From assembly GCF_015354345.1 (NCBI RefSeq), contig NZ_JADKYS010000001.1, forward strand, positions 372,001 through 436,000: a DNA stretch of 64,000 nucleotides. Reading direction: 5' to 3'. The notes beneath the pieces are model-generated. The model saw only the letters and a list, made by a program, of their open reading frames with translations. It searched no databases and had not been told where the DNA came from. The first letter of the stretch is position 1. Every line of letters begins with the position of its first letter. Positions 38,194 to 46,495 of the stretch are shown here, piece by piece. Source of the stretch: Methylophilus sp. 14 (GTDB taxonomy: Bacteria; Pseudomonadota; Gammaproteobacteria; Burkholderiales; Methylophilaceae). Position numbers and translations under genes: made by a program.

Positions 38194-38436
38194 ATGAAAC
38201 CTACCCAAGAATCTATTGAGAAAGTAAAAGACGAGTTTGCTGAAAATGGCATTTCCATTTCAGAGTGGGCTCGCGTAAATGGCTTTTCCGCTAGTCTGGT
38301 ATATCAAATACTTGAAGGGCGTCGGTCTTGCATACGTGGTCAAAGCCACAAAATCGCTGTTGCCTTGAAGTTAAAGACAGGGAAGGTTTCTGAAGTAACT
38401 GAGTTGTTCAGTTTTAAAGCTTTGAAGGAAAGCTGA
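38194..38436 (+). CDS. Small HTH DNA-binding protein upstream of tnsA
   Basis: An 80-residue protein with a helix-turn-helix core (ISISEWARVNGFSASLVYQI) and a basic tail, of the kind found in phages and integrative elements (Ner/Nlp-like). It precedes the transposition genes but is separated from tnsA by a hairpin. A role in repressing or timing transposition is a guess. Confidence 0.65.
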   Translation: MKPTQESIEKVKDEFAENGISISEWARVNGFSASLVYQILEGRRSCIRGQSHKIAVALKLKTGKVSEVTELFSFKALKES

Positions 38437-38455
38437 AAGGAATATATGAAATAAA

Positions 38456-38494
38456 AAAACCGGAATCATCATTTAAGAATCATCCGGCTTCTTA
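38456..38494 (+). terminator. Probable terminator after the small HTH gene
   Basis: An imperfect hairpin whose arms carry ACCGGA and ATCCGGCT with ATCAT repeats, flanked by A7 on the left and TTCTT on the right, 20 bases after the HTH gene stop. Confidence 0.5.
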
Positions 38495-38604
38495 CCGCTT
38501 ACAGCGGAGGTACAACTTGTTGGCGCTTGTAGTATCTCTCAGTGAGTGGGTGAAGTCAAGGCTTTGTGTTGCCGTCAATTTCATTCATGTTTTTGGGAGA
38601 GATT

Positions 38605-39531
38605 ATGAAAGAACCATCCAAAAAATCGAGCAACTCTGCTCGAAACCTTAAGAAATCCGTACCTCATCGAACCGTTGGTGGGTTTAACGTCCATCACATT
38701 AACCCGTTTCCAGTGGAGTATGAGTCATACAACGAGCGCAACACCACCTTGCTACTAGCGCTCTGTCATGATGTATCGAGTATCAGAAGCCAACCCGTTG
38801 TATTTGACTATGTTGATAAGCAGGGAAAGCATCGCAAGCATACGCCAGATTTTGAAGAGACATCCATTACTGGAGAGCCTCTCTATTTAGAAGTTAAAGC
38901 TCTTGAAGATTTGCTCAAACCACAGAATATCGCCAAATACATCCCAATCGCGAAAGAGTATTACAGGCAAGGGGTATATTTTCGGTTTCTCACTAATATT
39001 CAGATTGAAAACCAGCCAGTTTTTCAGGCAGTAAAGCTTTTATTCCGTTACGTGAACTCAGTTTCCTCACTGGTTCATTTGGAACGAGCTCAGCATTTCC
39101 TTAATGATGGAGCAATGCCAATCGTGGCCTTGATGGAAAAAGCCCAGATGGAGTTACGCGATGTGTATACGTTAATGGCCAAGCGGCAAATCACTTTCGA
39201 TCTTAGCAAACCACTGAATAGAAATTCCTATATCAGTTTGCCCAATCAACCATATGGAGGAATCACCCTTGAGGCAATACTATGTTCAACCCGGTATGGT
39301 GATCTTCTACAAAAGCTGGCTTTGGGTCATCAACCGACGGATAAATCACTCCTGGCAGCTGCGAAGAATTGGCGACAATCTAATAACCATGCTGACGTTT
39401 GGTCAGTGGTCGGAGATTTCGCAGAGCTCCCGCCTCTCCGTGATGCCAGCTCAAGTGGCTTTCTACGAGGCCCTAAGCTCAGAAGAGCTTTCGCGCCTGG
39501 TATCTATCATCCGCAAATCACAGTTGAGTGA
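38605..39531 (+). CDS. tnsA: Tn7-like transposase endonuclease subunit TnsA
   Basis: A 308-residue TnsA-type endonuclease, which nicks the 5' ends of the element so that it leaves by cut-and-paste. Restriction-fold residues are visible: E44 (YNERNT), D82 (HTPDF) and K98 in LEVKA. ATG 38605 is chosen for its GGGAG five bases upstream. It is the first gene of tnsABC-tniQ-tniQ. The last 100 codons overlap a protein-like frame (39254-39583), so a frameshift or dual coding near the 3' end is possible. Confidence 0.85.
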   Translation: MKEPSKKSSNSARNLKKSVPHRTVGGFNVHHINPFPVEYESYNERNTTLLLALCHDVSSIRSQPVVFDYVDKQGKHRKHTPDFEETSITGEPLYLEVKALEDLLKPQNIAKYIPIAKEYYRQGVYFRFLTNIQIENQPVFQAVKLLFRYVNSVSSLVHLERAQHFLNDGAMPIVALMEKAQMELRDVYTLMAKRQITFDLSKPLNRNSYISLPNQPYGGITLEAILCSTRYGDLLQKLALGHQPTDKSLLAAAKNWRQSNNHADVWSVVGDFAELPPLRDASSSGFLRGPKLRRAFAPGIYHPQITVE

Positions 39532-39539
39532 GGTGCCAC

Positions 39540-41543
39540 ATGCGACCATTTCAAATTTCCAAGGGCCTCGTCATTTTTACTGACGGCGAGCAATATGAGT
39601 ACACCGATCGTGCTGCAACTGAGCTTTATTTTCAGTCGCTGGAATCCGGCAAACGCAAGATCATTAAAGAACCTGAGTTTTGGCCGGGGGTTCAGGAAAA
39701 GTCGATTGCTGTATTGCATTCGATTGTTACAGACAAAATTGTAGAGTCGAAATTTGCTGATCAAAGCCAATTAAAATTTATCAGCGAGCTAAAAGCTAAA
39801 CACTTTAGTGACCTACAAAGGCGTTTGCACTATGTCATTGGCTTGAAAAAAGAAGGCATCTCTCGTGGTTGTCGCAAAACCATTGCCAGCGTTCTCCCCA
39901 AGCTTGCGGCGTCTCTCAATGACTCCAATCCGCCCTCTGCATCCACAGTGCAGGCATGGATGCGCCAATATGAAACAAGTGATGATCCGAATGTTTTTTT
40001 GGTTACCGGTAATGCATTTCGAGCAAAACCAGAACGTGTCGATACTGAAAGCGAACTGTTTTTACAGAATCAACTTCAACTTCATTACGCATCAATTACA
40101 CGGCCTAGCATTACCACCGCCTATAAAGCTTATCGAAATGATCTCAAGCAAGAAAATCTCAGGAGAGAACGAGATGAAGCCAGTCTGTTACATCCGGTGT
40201 CTGAGAAAACCTTTTACAACCGTATTAAGGATTTGCCTCAGAAAGAATTATTGATTGCGCGCGAGGGGTATGAGGTTGCGCGCAAAATGCTTAAGGTTAG
40301 CAAGGGGAATCTTCCAGCTGATTACCCTCTGGATGTGGTGGAAATTGATCATACGCTGATGAACCTATATGTAGTCGACGATCAATCATTTTTGCCTCTA
40401 GGACGTCCCTGGATCACTGCTATCAAGGATCGATATTCCAATATTCTGTTGGGATTTTATATTTCATTTCATGCCGGTGGCCTCAGATCAATTTTCGGAG
40501 CAATCAAGCATTCACTTTACTCACATCAACGTGCATATGAGCGATGGCCCGACATCGAAAATCCCTGGCCAGCCTTTGGATTAGGGGTTGTTTATTGCAG
40601 TGACCGTGGTTCAGACTTCATGTCTCAGCAATACCTGAGTGCGATTCTGGACCTTGGCGCTAGCTATGAGTATTGCGAACGCCGAACACCGTGGCTCAAA
40701 GGGTCGATTGAACGGTTTTTTGGCACTCTTGAGAGCACATTTTTCGAGACCATGCCGGGCAAAACATTTAATAGCCTCGCTAACCGAAAAGACTATGAGC
40801 CTAACAAGCATGCTGTCATACGTTTTAGTTCGTTAATTTATCTCATCCATAAATGGGCTGCTGACTACCATAATGTCACACCGCACTCACGCAAAATGGC
40901 CTCACCTATGGAGCTGTGGAATGAAGGAATTGAGATTGCGCCGCCGCGTTATCCAGCCTTTCCTAATGCCTTAGACGTGATTCTGGGATTGAGAAATAAA
41001 GGCACACTCCAAAATGAGGGCATTCAGCACCTAGGGTTGCATTATGCCGATGCGGGGCTGCAAGCGCTGGTTGATGATATTGGCAAAAAACGTGAAGTTG
41101 AATTCATCGTTTCACCAGAGAATCTGGGCTACATCCATGTCAAGGACCCAAGGACTGGAGAGTACATGCGAGTTAACTGTACTCGACCAGACTATGCACA
41201 CGGATTAACGTTATTTCAGCATAAGTATTTGCGGCATGAAGCCAAACTTCACTCGCAATCTGTCAGATCTGTGGATGAGCTTTTGAGTTTTCGGGATACC
41301 GTTGCGTTGAAAGTCAACGAAGAGATTAGTCAAAAAAATAATCATCTAAAAAAACAATTGGCACGGGCTGCGGATATTAATTCAAATGCGGTTCTTGATG
41401 GAGAAACTCGGACTACTAACGACGTGTTCGGAAATGTAGGCAGGACACCGCAATCATCTGTAAATGAGGAAAGCAGTGTTAATACAGATGACGATACTGT
41501 ACCTTTTACTGATATTCCAACGTATAAGTTCCGAGCAGCATGA
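39540..41543 (+). CDS. tnsB: Tn7-like DDE transposase TnsB
   Basis: A 667-residue DDE transposase that binds the end repeats and joins 3' ends to target DNA. Counting from GTG 39528, the triad is D274 (VEIDHT), D359 (CSDRGSDF) and E395 (GSIERFFG), i.e. DD35E spacing. A small N-terminal KOW-like segment and HTH region precede the core; a Mu-type C-terminal domain follows. ATG 39540 is chosen because GAGG lies six bases upstream; the GTG at 39528 overlapping the tnsA stop is the alternative. It overlaps tnsC by four bases. Confidence 0.93.
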   Translation: MRPFQISKGLVIFTDGEQYEYTDRAATELYFQSLESGKRKIIKEPEFWPGVQEKSIAVLHSIVTDKIVESKFADQSQLKFISELKAKHFSDLQRRLHYVIGLKKEGISRGCRKTIASVLPKLAASLNDSNPPSASTVQAWMRQYETSDDPNVFLVTGNAFRAKPERVDTESELFLQNQLQLHYASITRPSITTAYKAYRNDLKQENLRRERDEASLLHPVSEKTFYNRIKDLPQKELLIAREGYEVARKMLKVSKGNLPADYPLDVVEIDHTLMNLYVVDDQSFLPLGRPWITAIKDRYSNILLGFYISFHAGGLRSIFGAIKHSLYSHQRAYERWPDIENPWPAFGLGVVYCSDRGSDFMSQQYLSAILDLGASYEYCERRTPWLKGSIERFFGTLESTFFETMPGKTFNSLANRKDYEPNKHAVIRFSSLIYLIHKWAADYHNVTPHSRKMASPMELWNEGIEIAPPRYPAFPNALDVILGLRNKGTLQNEGIQHLGLHYADAGLQALVDDIGKKREVEFIVSPENLGYIHVKDPRTGEYMRVNCTRPDYAHGLTLFQHKYLRHEAKLHSQSVRSVDELLSFRDTVALKVNEEISQKNNHLKKQLARAADINSNAVLDGETRTTNDVFGNVGRTPQSSVNEESSVNTDDDTVPFTDIPTYKFRAA

Positions 41544-42487
41544 TGATAGAAAGTCTACTTGATGATGCTCCAATCATCGTTCCAGGCACTTCCAGAACTA
41601 GCGTCACTCGCGAGGAGGCTCTTGAAGGCTCTCCAGAACAAAAACAACATTATTTTTTAGATGTGAAAATCGAGGTCGACGGATTCACTCAAGCCAGCAA
41701 ATTTGTTGATGCATTACTGGATCGGGGTAAACGGAGACTTAAGCCCGGAGGCCTGTGGGTGATTGGCGAGGGCGGTGTAGGTAAAAGTTTTATATTGGAT
41801 GATATCTATAAACGGTACCCCCATCTGGATACAAGTATTGCAAGAATTACCCCGTTGATTTGTCTTAGTTTTAGAAGCCGGCCTTCAGCCTCAGATCTCT
41901 TGTGCACGATGCTTTTTCAGTTAGGACAAGATTCTGGGCTCATGAAAAACAAATCCAATGACGACTTGGAAGATAGCTTGATTGAGTCATTAAAGTCTTG
42001 TGGAACGCTAGGCATCATGTTTGATGAGGCGCATCACCTCTGGTTGAACTCTAGTGGCAGGATTAAGGACCGGGTAGGCGGTCCTATTGGGGATCTTCTT
42101 AAGCGAATGTATGACAGAACAAATATTGCCTACATCTTTTCAGGTACACCAGGGCTGATAAATACAGTTTTTGTTGATAAACAAGTAAGGACTCGCTGGG
42201 CAGGTGTTATCACACTGAAAGAGTTTGAGCTGGATGCTAGATTTTATGGACTATTGAACGCCCTGGATAGTGCTATCCCATTACCTAAGGAGTCTGGACT
42301 AGGACAGCGGCGGAAACTTGCAGAAAGCATTTACGCGTCTACTTTGGGGAATTTCAGGCTAATCAAAGATTTATTAGGAGAGGCTGTATTTCTAGCTGCC
42401 AAAGATAATTCACCGAAACTTGAAGTCCATCATTTGGCAGAGGCACATTTCAGACTGTTCTGCGATCGAGAGAATCCCTTTGTATGA
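41540..42487 (+). CDS. tnsC: Tn7-like AAA+ regulator TnsC
   Basis: A 315-residue AAA+ ATPase with Walker A GEGGVGKS (76-83) and Walker B IMFDEAHH (D162-E163). TnsC/TniB proteins assemble on DNA, link the targeting protein to TnsB and confer target immunity. It is coupled by four-base ATGA overlaps to both tnsB and the first tniQ. It is shorter than Tn7 TnsC (555 residues) and nearer TniB size. Confidence 0.93.
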   Translation: MMIESLLDDAPIIVPGTSRTSVTREEALEGSPEQKQHYFLDVKIEVDGFTQASKFVDALLDRGKRRLKPGGLWVIGEGGVGKSFILDDIYKRYPHLDTSIARITPLICLSFRSRPSASDLLCTMLFQLGQDSGLMKNKSNDDLEDSLIESLKSCGTLGIMFDEAHHLWLNSSGRIKDRVGGPIGDLLKRMYDRTNIAYIFSGTPGLINTVFVDKQVRTRWAGVITLKEFELDARFYGLLNALDSAIPLPKESGLGQRRKLAESIYASTLGNFRLIKDLLGEAVFLAAKDNSPKLEVHHLAEAHFRLFCDRENPFV

Positions 42488-43494
42488 ATATTCTGAGCAG
42501 AGTAACTCATCGTCTTGAACCAAATGCTGATGAGAGTGCTATCGGTTTTATGATGCGGGTGGCTCATAAGAATCGACTCAAGTCAGCACCAGAGCTTTTG
42601 AAAAGAGTTTTGGGCAGCGAGTCCCCAGTCATTCTTCATCAGAGAATTCCTGATTTGGCATTTTTCTGTCGAAACACTATTGATGAATTTCAGCAGCTTT
42701 CAGGATTCGAGAAGTGGTGGGACGCGGAACCACATTGGGTAATTCAGGGTGAATGGCTAACCAAGTCTGTTTTTATCCAGAATCAGTTATCCAGAGCATG
42801 CCCAATGTGTCTGGATCAGTCACCATATATAAGAGCTTTGTGGAGTCTCAGCTTTTACAAATATTGTGCATGGCATGAGTGTGCATTAATTGATCGTTGT
42901 CCAAAGTGCCATCGAACGCTTGACTGGGACAGATCGCGCCCCGAGTTTTGTAATTGTAATCAGTATCTTGGAGAGCACAGTCTAGAACTACCTCAACCAG
43001 AAAGTTTGCTACTGTCCAAAGTGATTGCCTATCGGCTCACACAGGATCAGTCGCTCATACAGACGCAGAGTAATCAGTTGGTTGAACAGTTAGCTGCATT
43101 AAGTGTTGATGGATTATGTAAAACCATATGGTTTTTAGGACACTGTATTCCTGAATTAGGCCAATACTCTACTGGACATGGTAGAAAGCGACCTAATGAC
43201 CAGGTGTTTGCAAATATGCTGCAATCTGCTTTCGCTTTATTGAGGAACTGGCCAGAATCACTAGGGCGCATCCTGGATAAGAGTATTCATCAAGAGCTCC
43301 ATCCTCAGTTCTCAGCAGTTGCTTTTCATTATCTTCTGAGGCCTCTTGATCATTATTTAAAGTCGAGTTTGGATAGCCCTGAACTTGCTTTTATCGGGCA
43401 TATGTATGAGCAGTATTTACATCAGATATGGCTAAAGTCTGGTCGCAGAAATAGCGGCTCTCGATATGAAAAACAATTGAGGCTGGAGTTTTAA
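42484..43494 (+). CDS. tniQ: TniQ/TnsD-family targeting protein 1
   Basis: A 336-residue TniQ-domain protein with two zinc-knuckle pairs: CPMC (about residue 103), then a HEC motif and CPKC, and later CNC. TniQ/TnsD proteins choose the insertion site by binding DNA or a partner and recruiting TnsC. It overlaps tnsC by four bases. It is shorter than full TnsD, so it may act with the second TniQ or with a partner. Confidence 0.88.
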   Translation: MNILSRVTHRLEPNADESAIGFMMRVAHKNRLKSAPELLKRVLGSESPVILHQRIPDLAFFCRNTIDEFQQLSGFEKWWDAEPHWVIQGEWLTKSVFIQNQLSRACPMCLDQSPYIRALWSLSFYKYCAWHECALIDRCPKCHRTLDWDRSRPEFCNCNQYLGEHSLELPQPESLLLSKVIAYRLTQDQSLIQTQSNQLVEQLAALSVDGLCKTIWFLGHCIPELGQYSTGHGRKRPNDQVFANMLQSAFALLRNWPESLGRILDKSIHQELHPQFSAVAFHYLLRPLDHYLKSSLDSPELAFIGHMYEQYLHQIWLKSGRRNSGSRYEKQLRLEF

Positions 43495-43496
43495 CA

Positions 43497-44429
43497 ATGG
43501 TCAGTATGCTGCAGGTAAGAGAAATTGAGCAGAGGTTACGCTCACAACAACGTTCACTCCCTTATTTGAATATCGACGGCGCCAGAAGACTGCTGGGGCT
43601 GCCTGTGATTCACTCAGATGAAGTATTCAGCTCCTGGATAGTCAGGATCATGTTGAGCCGTAAAATCAATAAACGAAAGTTACTGGAAGAGATCAACTGG
43701 AAAGAGGCGATCCATCTGGCTGACTTGAAACCTGCCTCTTTCAATCTGAAGCATCTGGTATTGCGCTTCAACCTCATACAAATCGAATTGTTGGAGCGGA
43801 GTTTTCTGCAATTTGAGATGCCATTTGTTGATTCTCTGTGCCTGACCACAGATATTTTAAATCGAAAGCCTATTTTCCGATTTTGCCCTTATTGTATTGC
43901 TGAAGAGCCGTATATTAGAAAGTCTTGGCGATATGCATTTTCATATGCCTGCCCAGATCATGGTTGTTTATTGTTAGAACAATGCACGCAGTGTGGTGAA
44001 TCAATCGATTTTGAAAAGCTCAATATTTCAAAAATGGATGAGTTGAGTATTCACGACTTAAGCAGTTGTTTATCTTGTGGTACTGGATTGTCATCTCAGC
44101 AGCCACATAGAATATCTGATAGAGCGATGAACATAGTGCTTGATAGGCAGGCATCAATGTTTCGTGAATTAAGCAGCGGTGTAAGAATCAATAATTACAT
44201 TGCTCAGATACGCTATTCCGAAAACGGGCTTCTGAACTGTTTAAATGTTGGCGTAAGTGGCAGTTTGATCTTCAAAGAGGATGCGGACGAAGTTCGTACT
44301 GCTTTTCGCAAAGCAGGTATTTTTTCTACGTCATATTGGCAGCCATCGGGTTGTATTCCGGTAACCAAAGGCGTCGGAAAAGTTAAACGCGCAAAACAGT
44401 GGGTGATTAAACACCGAGAACAGCTTTGA
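43497..44429 (+). CDS. tniQ: TniQ/TnsD-family targeting protein 2
   Basis: A 310-residue TniQ-domain protein, distinct from the preceding one. Its zinc pairs are CPYC (about residue 129), CPDHGC, CTQC and CLSC. The N-terminal part contains the typical SWIVRIMLSRK segment. It begins two bases after the first tniQ stop. Two TniQ proteins can mean two target pathways or a heteromeric targeting complex; which applies here cannot be told. Confidence 0.88.
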   Translation: MVSMLQVREIEQRLRSQQRSLPYLNIDGARRLLGLPVIHSDEVFSSWIVRIMLSRKINKRKLLEEINWKEAIHLADLKPASFNLKHLVLRFNLIQIELLERSFLQFEMPFVDSLCLTTDILNRKPIFRFCPYCIAEEPYIRKSWRYAFSYACPDHGCLLLEQCTQCGESIDFEKLNISKMDELSIHDLSSCLSCGTGLSSQQPHRISDRAMNIVLDRQASMFRELSSGVRINNYIAQIRYSENGLLNCLNVGVSGSLIFKEDADEVRTAFRKAGIFSTSYWQPSGCIPVTKGVGKVKRAKQWVIKHREQL

Positions 44430-44496
44430 CTGAATTTAAACCTGTGCGACTCAACATACAACGTTGGGATTGCTGAACCTGGAATGGATATTACCT

Positions 44497-44706
44497 ATGA
44501 AAATTAAATCCGAATATTCTGCCAATCAGGCCCATATTCTTGAATTGGCAATAGACACCTTTGGCTCTCAAGAGACCGCTGAGGCGTGGATGAACGATTA
44601 CAACCGCATGTTAGGCGGTACACCCTTGACCATCGCGGAGTCAGATACAGGGATGCAAGAAGTCAAAAAAATATTAGGTGCGATAAGTTATGGTGGGGTA
44701 GCTTAA
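44497..44706 (+). CDS. Small DUF2384/MbcA-ParS-like protein
   Basis: A 69-residue protein resembling the toxin-binding half of Xre-MbcA-ParS antitoxins: a helix, then FGSQETAEAWMNDYNRMLGG, then TPLTIAESDTG and a final helix. The N-terminal HTH of full antitoxins and the partner RES-type toxin are both absent. It follows the second tniQ by 67 bases on the same strand, so it may belong to the transposition unit. ATG 44497 is used; an in-frame TTG lies at 44464. Confidence 0.6.
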   Translation: MKIKSEYSANQAHILELAIDTFGSQETAEAWMNDYNRMLGGTPLTIAESDTGMQEVKKILGAISYGGVA

Positions 44707-44812
44707 AACTCTTTAATGTCAGTAATCTTTGTACTTAGAACTCAATGTCACTACTACGCTTTTATATCGCTGATGGATTGGTTAAATAAGAGTTAAAAAG
44801 GAAAAGTTAACT

Positions 44813-44911
44813 ATGCTAAATGTAGCTATTTTCTTAAGTATTATTGGTACTGTCTTTGCGATAGCCTTGGCAATTTTTACTTATAAACAGCACAAATCAA
44901 AAAAGAAATGA
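44813..44911 (+). CDS. 32-residue single-helix membrane microprotein
   Basis: A short frame, MLNVAIFLSIIGTVFAIALA and then a Lys-rich tail (KQHKSKKK). It has an AAGGA-like ribosome-binding site eight bases upstream. The composition is that of a one-pass inner-membrane protein with a positive cytoplasmic tail. Small toxins and small membrane regulators look alike at this size, so no function is assigned. Confidence 0.5.
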   Translation: MLNVAIFLSIIGTVFAIALAIFTYKQHKSKKK

Positions 44912-44949
44912 CTTGTAGCAAGTTATGTGGGGCCAAGTAGCAAGTACAT

Positions 44950-45906
44950 CTAACGCTGTAGCGGCTCAATCAACATTTCCCAGAATAATTCTGCTGCACC
45001 CTCGTTACTCAGAAGTTGATTAGTATGACCTCTGAAAGCCATCCCGATTGGTTTAAAGCCTAAAGTGTAACCATCATCAGATAAAGTCATACATTCGTTA
45101 TAACTGTTTTGACTTACGCCACTGGAGCTAAAAAAGATATCTCCGCCTCGTCCATCAGCTGTCCATATACCGCATCTTGATTTACGTTTACCTTGAACAT
45201 AAATTGCTGCTTCAAAACTATTTGCATCAATCCTTCGAAACTCACATTCAACCTCCGTATTCCTGGCAGCTAACTCGTTTAAGGAATTTTCAAAATAGCC
45301 TGAGATGTACTCATAAGCTTGAATTCTTGCTTTGTCTTTTTCTCTATCCGTAAATGTTTTTCTAACTCTAAGATTACTAGATCGCTCAATATTCTCTTCA
45401 ATCATCTGACTGGGGAGAAGGCGTGATTCAATTGAATCAGTATCCAATCGTGATTTAACGTTGGCACTAGGTGTCCTTTTTAATGCATTCTTGATAGATT
45501 TAACAACCTCCAGAAATCCATCATCATGTGTCGGAAAATGCACTATCGGTTTACCATCCGTTGTCGCGGCCATTAATTTACCAAATGGCAATTCATGCCA
45601 ATCACACGGTCTAAGGATTACAGGAATAACAATGGCCTCTTTAGACTCGTGACGAGCTAACGATTTCGTCATTTCTATGTTGTAGCAATAGTCTGAAGCA
45701 ATGAAATCCGGACTAACCAACAAAAGTACTATATCGGCATTTTCAAAATGCTGATCAATTTGATTCGCGAATTCTTCCCCTGTCTTAATCCGCCGGTCGT
45801 GCCAGGTGTCAATCAGGCCTTGCCGTTTCAGGCCTGCGAGATGTGTTTCTAATTCATTCCTTAGCGATTCATCTACATGTGAGTATGAGAAAACTAAAGT
45901 AGTCAA
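44950..45906 (-). CDS. TIR-domain protein with unknown C-terminal domain
   Basis: A 318-residue protein with an N-terminal TIR domain (about 1-145): VFSYSHVDE, the DADIVLLLVSPDFIASDY-like core (NADIVLLLVSPDFIASDY) and the putative NADase glutamate E78 (CYNIEM). Residues 180-318 form an unrecognised domain. Bacterial TIR proteins often degrade NAD+ or make signalling nucleotides in anti-phage defence. It is followed upstream on the same strand by a 145-residue unknown. Confidence 0.82.
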   Translation of the reverse strand: MTTLVFSYSHVDESLRNELETHLAGLKRQGLIDTWHDRRIKTGEEFANQIDQHFENADIVLLLVSPDFIASDYCYNIEMTKSLARHESKEAIVIPVILRPCDWHELPFGKLMAATTDGKPIVHFPTHDDGFLEVVKSIKNALKRTPSANVKSRLDTDSIESRLLPSQMIEENIERSSNLRVRKTFTDREKDKARIQAYEYISGYFENSLNELAARNTEVECEFRRIDANSFEAAIYVQGKRKSRCGIWTADGRGGDIFFSSSGVSQNSYNECMTLSDDGYTLGFKPIGMAFRGHTNQLLSNEGAAELFWEMLIEPLQR

Positions 45907-45925
45907 AATTCTTTCCTTGATTGCG

Positions 45926-46363
45926 TTAAATTTCTAAGGGTTTTTGGAGCGCTAAACAAATGAAATGGGTGATGATTTCTATCGCATTGTATTCAAGTGT
46001 AACTGGAGCATCTCCGCTGGGCGGTTCAAAGTCAGTAACGCCTTGACCGTTAAAACTGATCACTCCAAGAATGACTTTTGACTCGGAAAACCTAGGGCTC
46101 TCTTTCGAGCAATAAATAGTGCCTGAAAGTGAATTGTCTTCTTTCACAAGTATAGTAAATTCAAAGCGCAGTCGAATGCCTGAATATAAGACATCGAAGT
46201 AGTCACGATCAAAGTTTTCTTCAAAAGATAAATTTTGCAAGCCTGCAGCAGGTTCTGCCAAATATTGACCAGCTTTAAAAAACTCAACGAAGCGTGTCTG
46301 CATTACTTGGTAGCGCTTACCAGCTTGAAGTGCCTGGTTGAAAGCATTTGATACGAGTTTCAT
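45926..46363 (-). CDS. Hypothetical protein beside the TIR gene
   Basis: A 145-residue soluble protein with a helical N-terminus and a beta-rich rest (LRFEFTILVKEDNSLSGTIY). It lies 19 bases upstream of the TIR gene on the same strand, so the two are probably co-transcribed, and it may be its partner or regulator. No family was recognised. Confidence 0.55.
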   Translation of the reverse strand: MKLVSNAFNQALQAGKRYQVMQTRFVEFFKAGQYLAEPAAGLQNLSFEENFDRDYFDVLYSGIRLRFEFTILVKEDNSLSGTIYCSKESPRFSESKVILGVISFNGQGVTDFEPPSGDAPVTLEYNAIEIITHFICLALQKPLEI

Positions 46364-46495
46364 ACCTTGCCCGAGTTGTTTAATGTATTTCTAGCATACT
46401 AAATGAAAGTAACTTAGAACAGAGGATGTGCTCAAATGCAGCCCAGCAAGGAGAAACTAGAATACGAGATCTGATGTGAATAGCTATTGAGGGAC

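Noticed and set aside
38605-44429. CRISPR-associated transposon (CAST)
   Set aside because: The two TniQ genes suggested it, but there are no cas genes and no direct-repeat array in the window.
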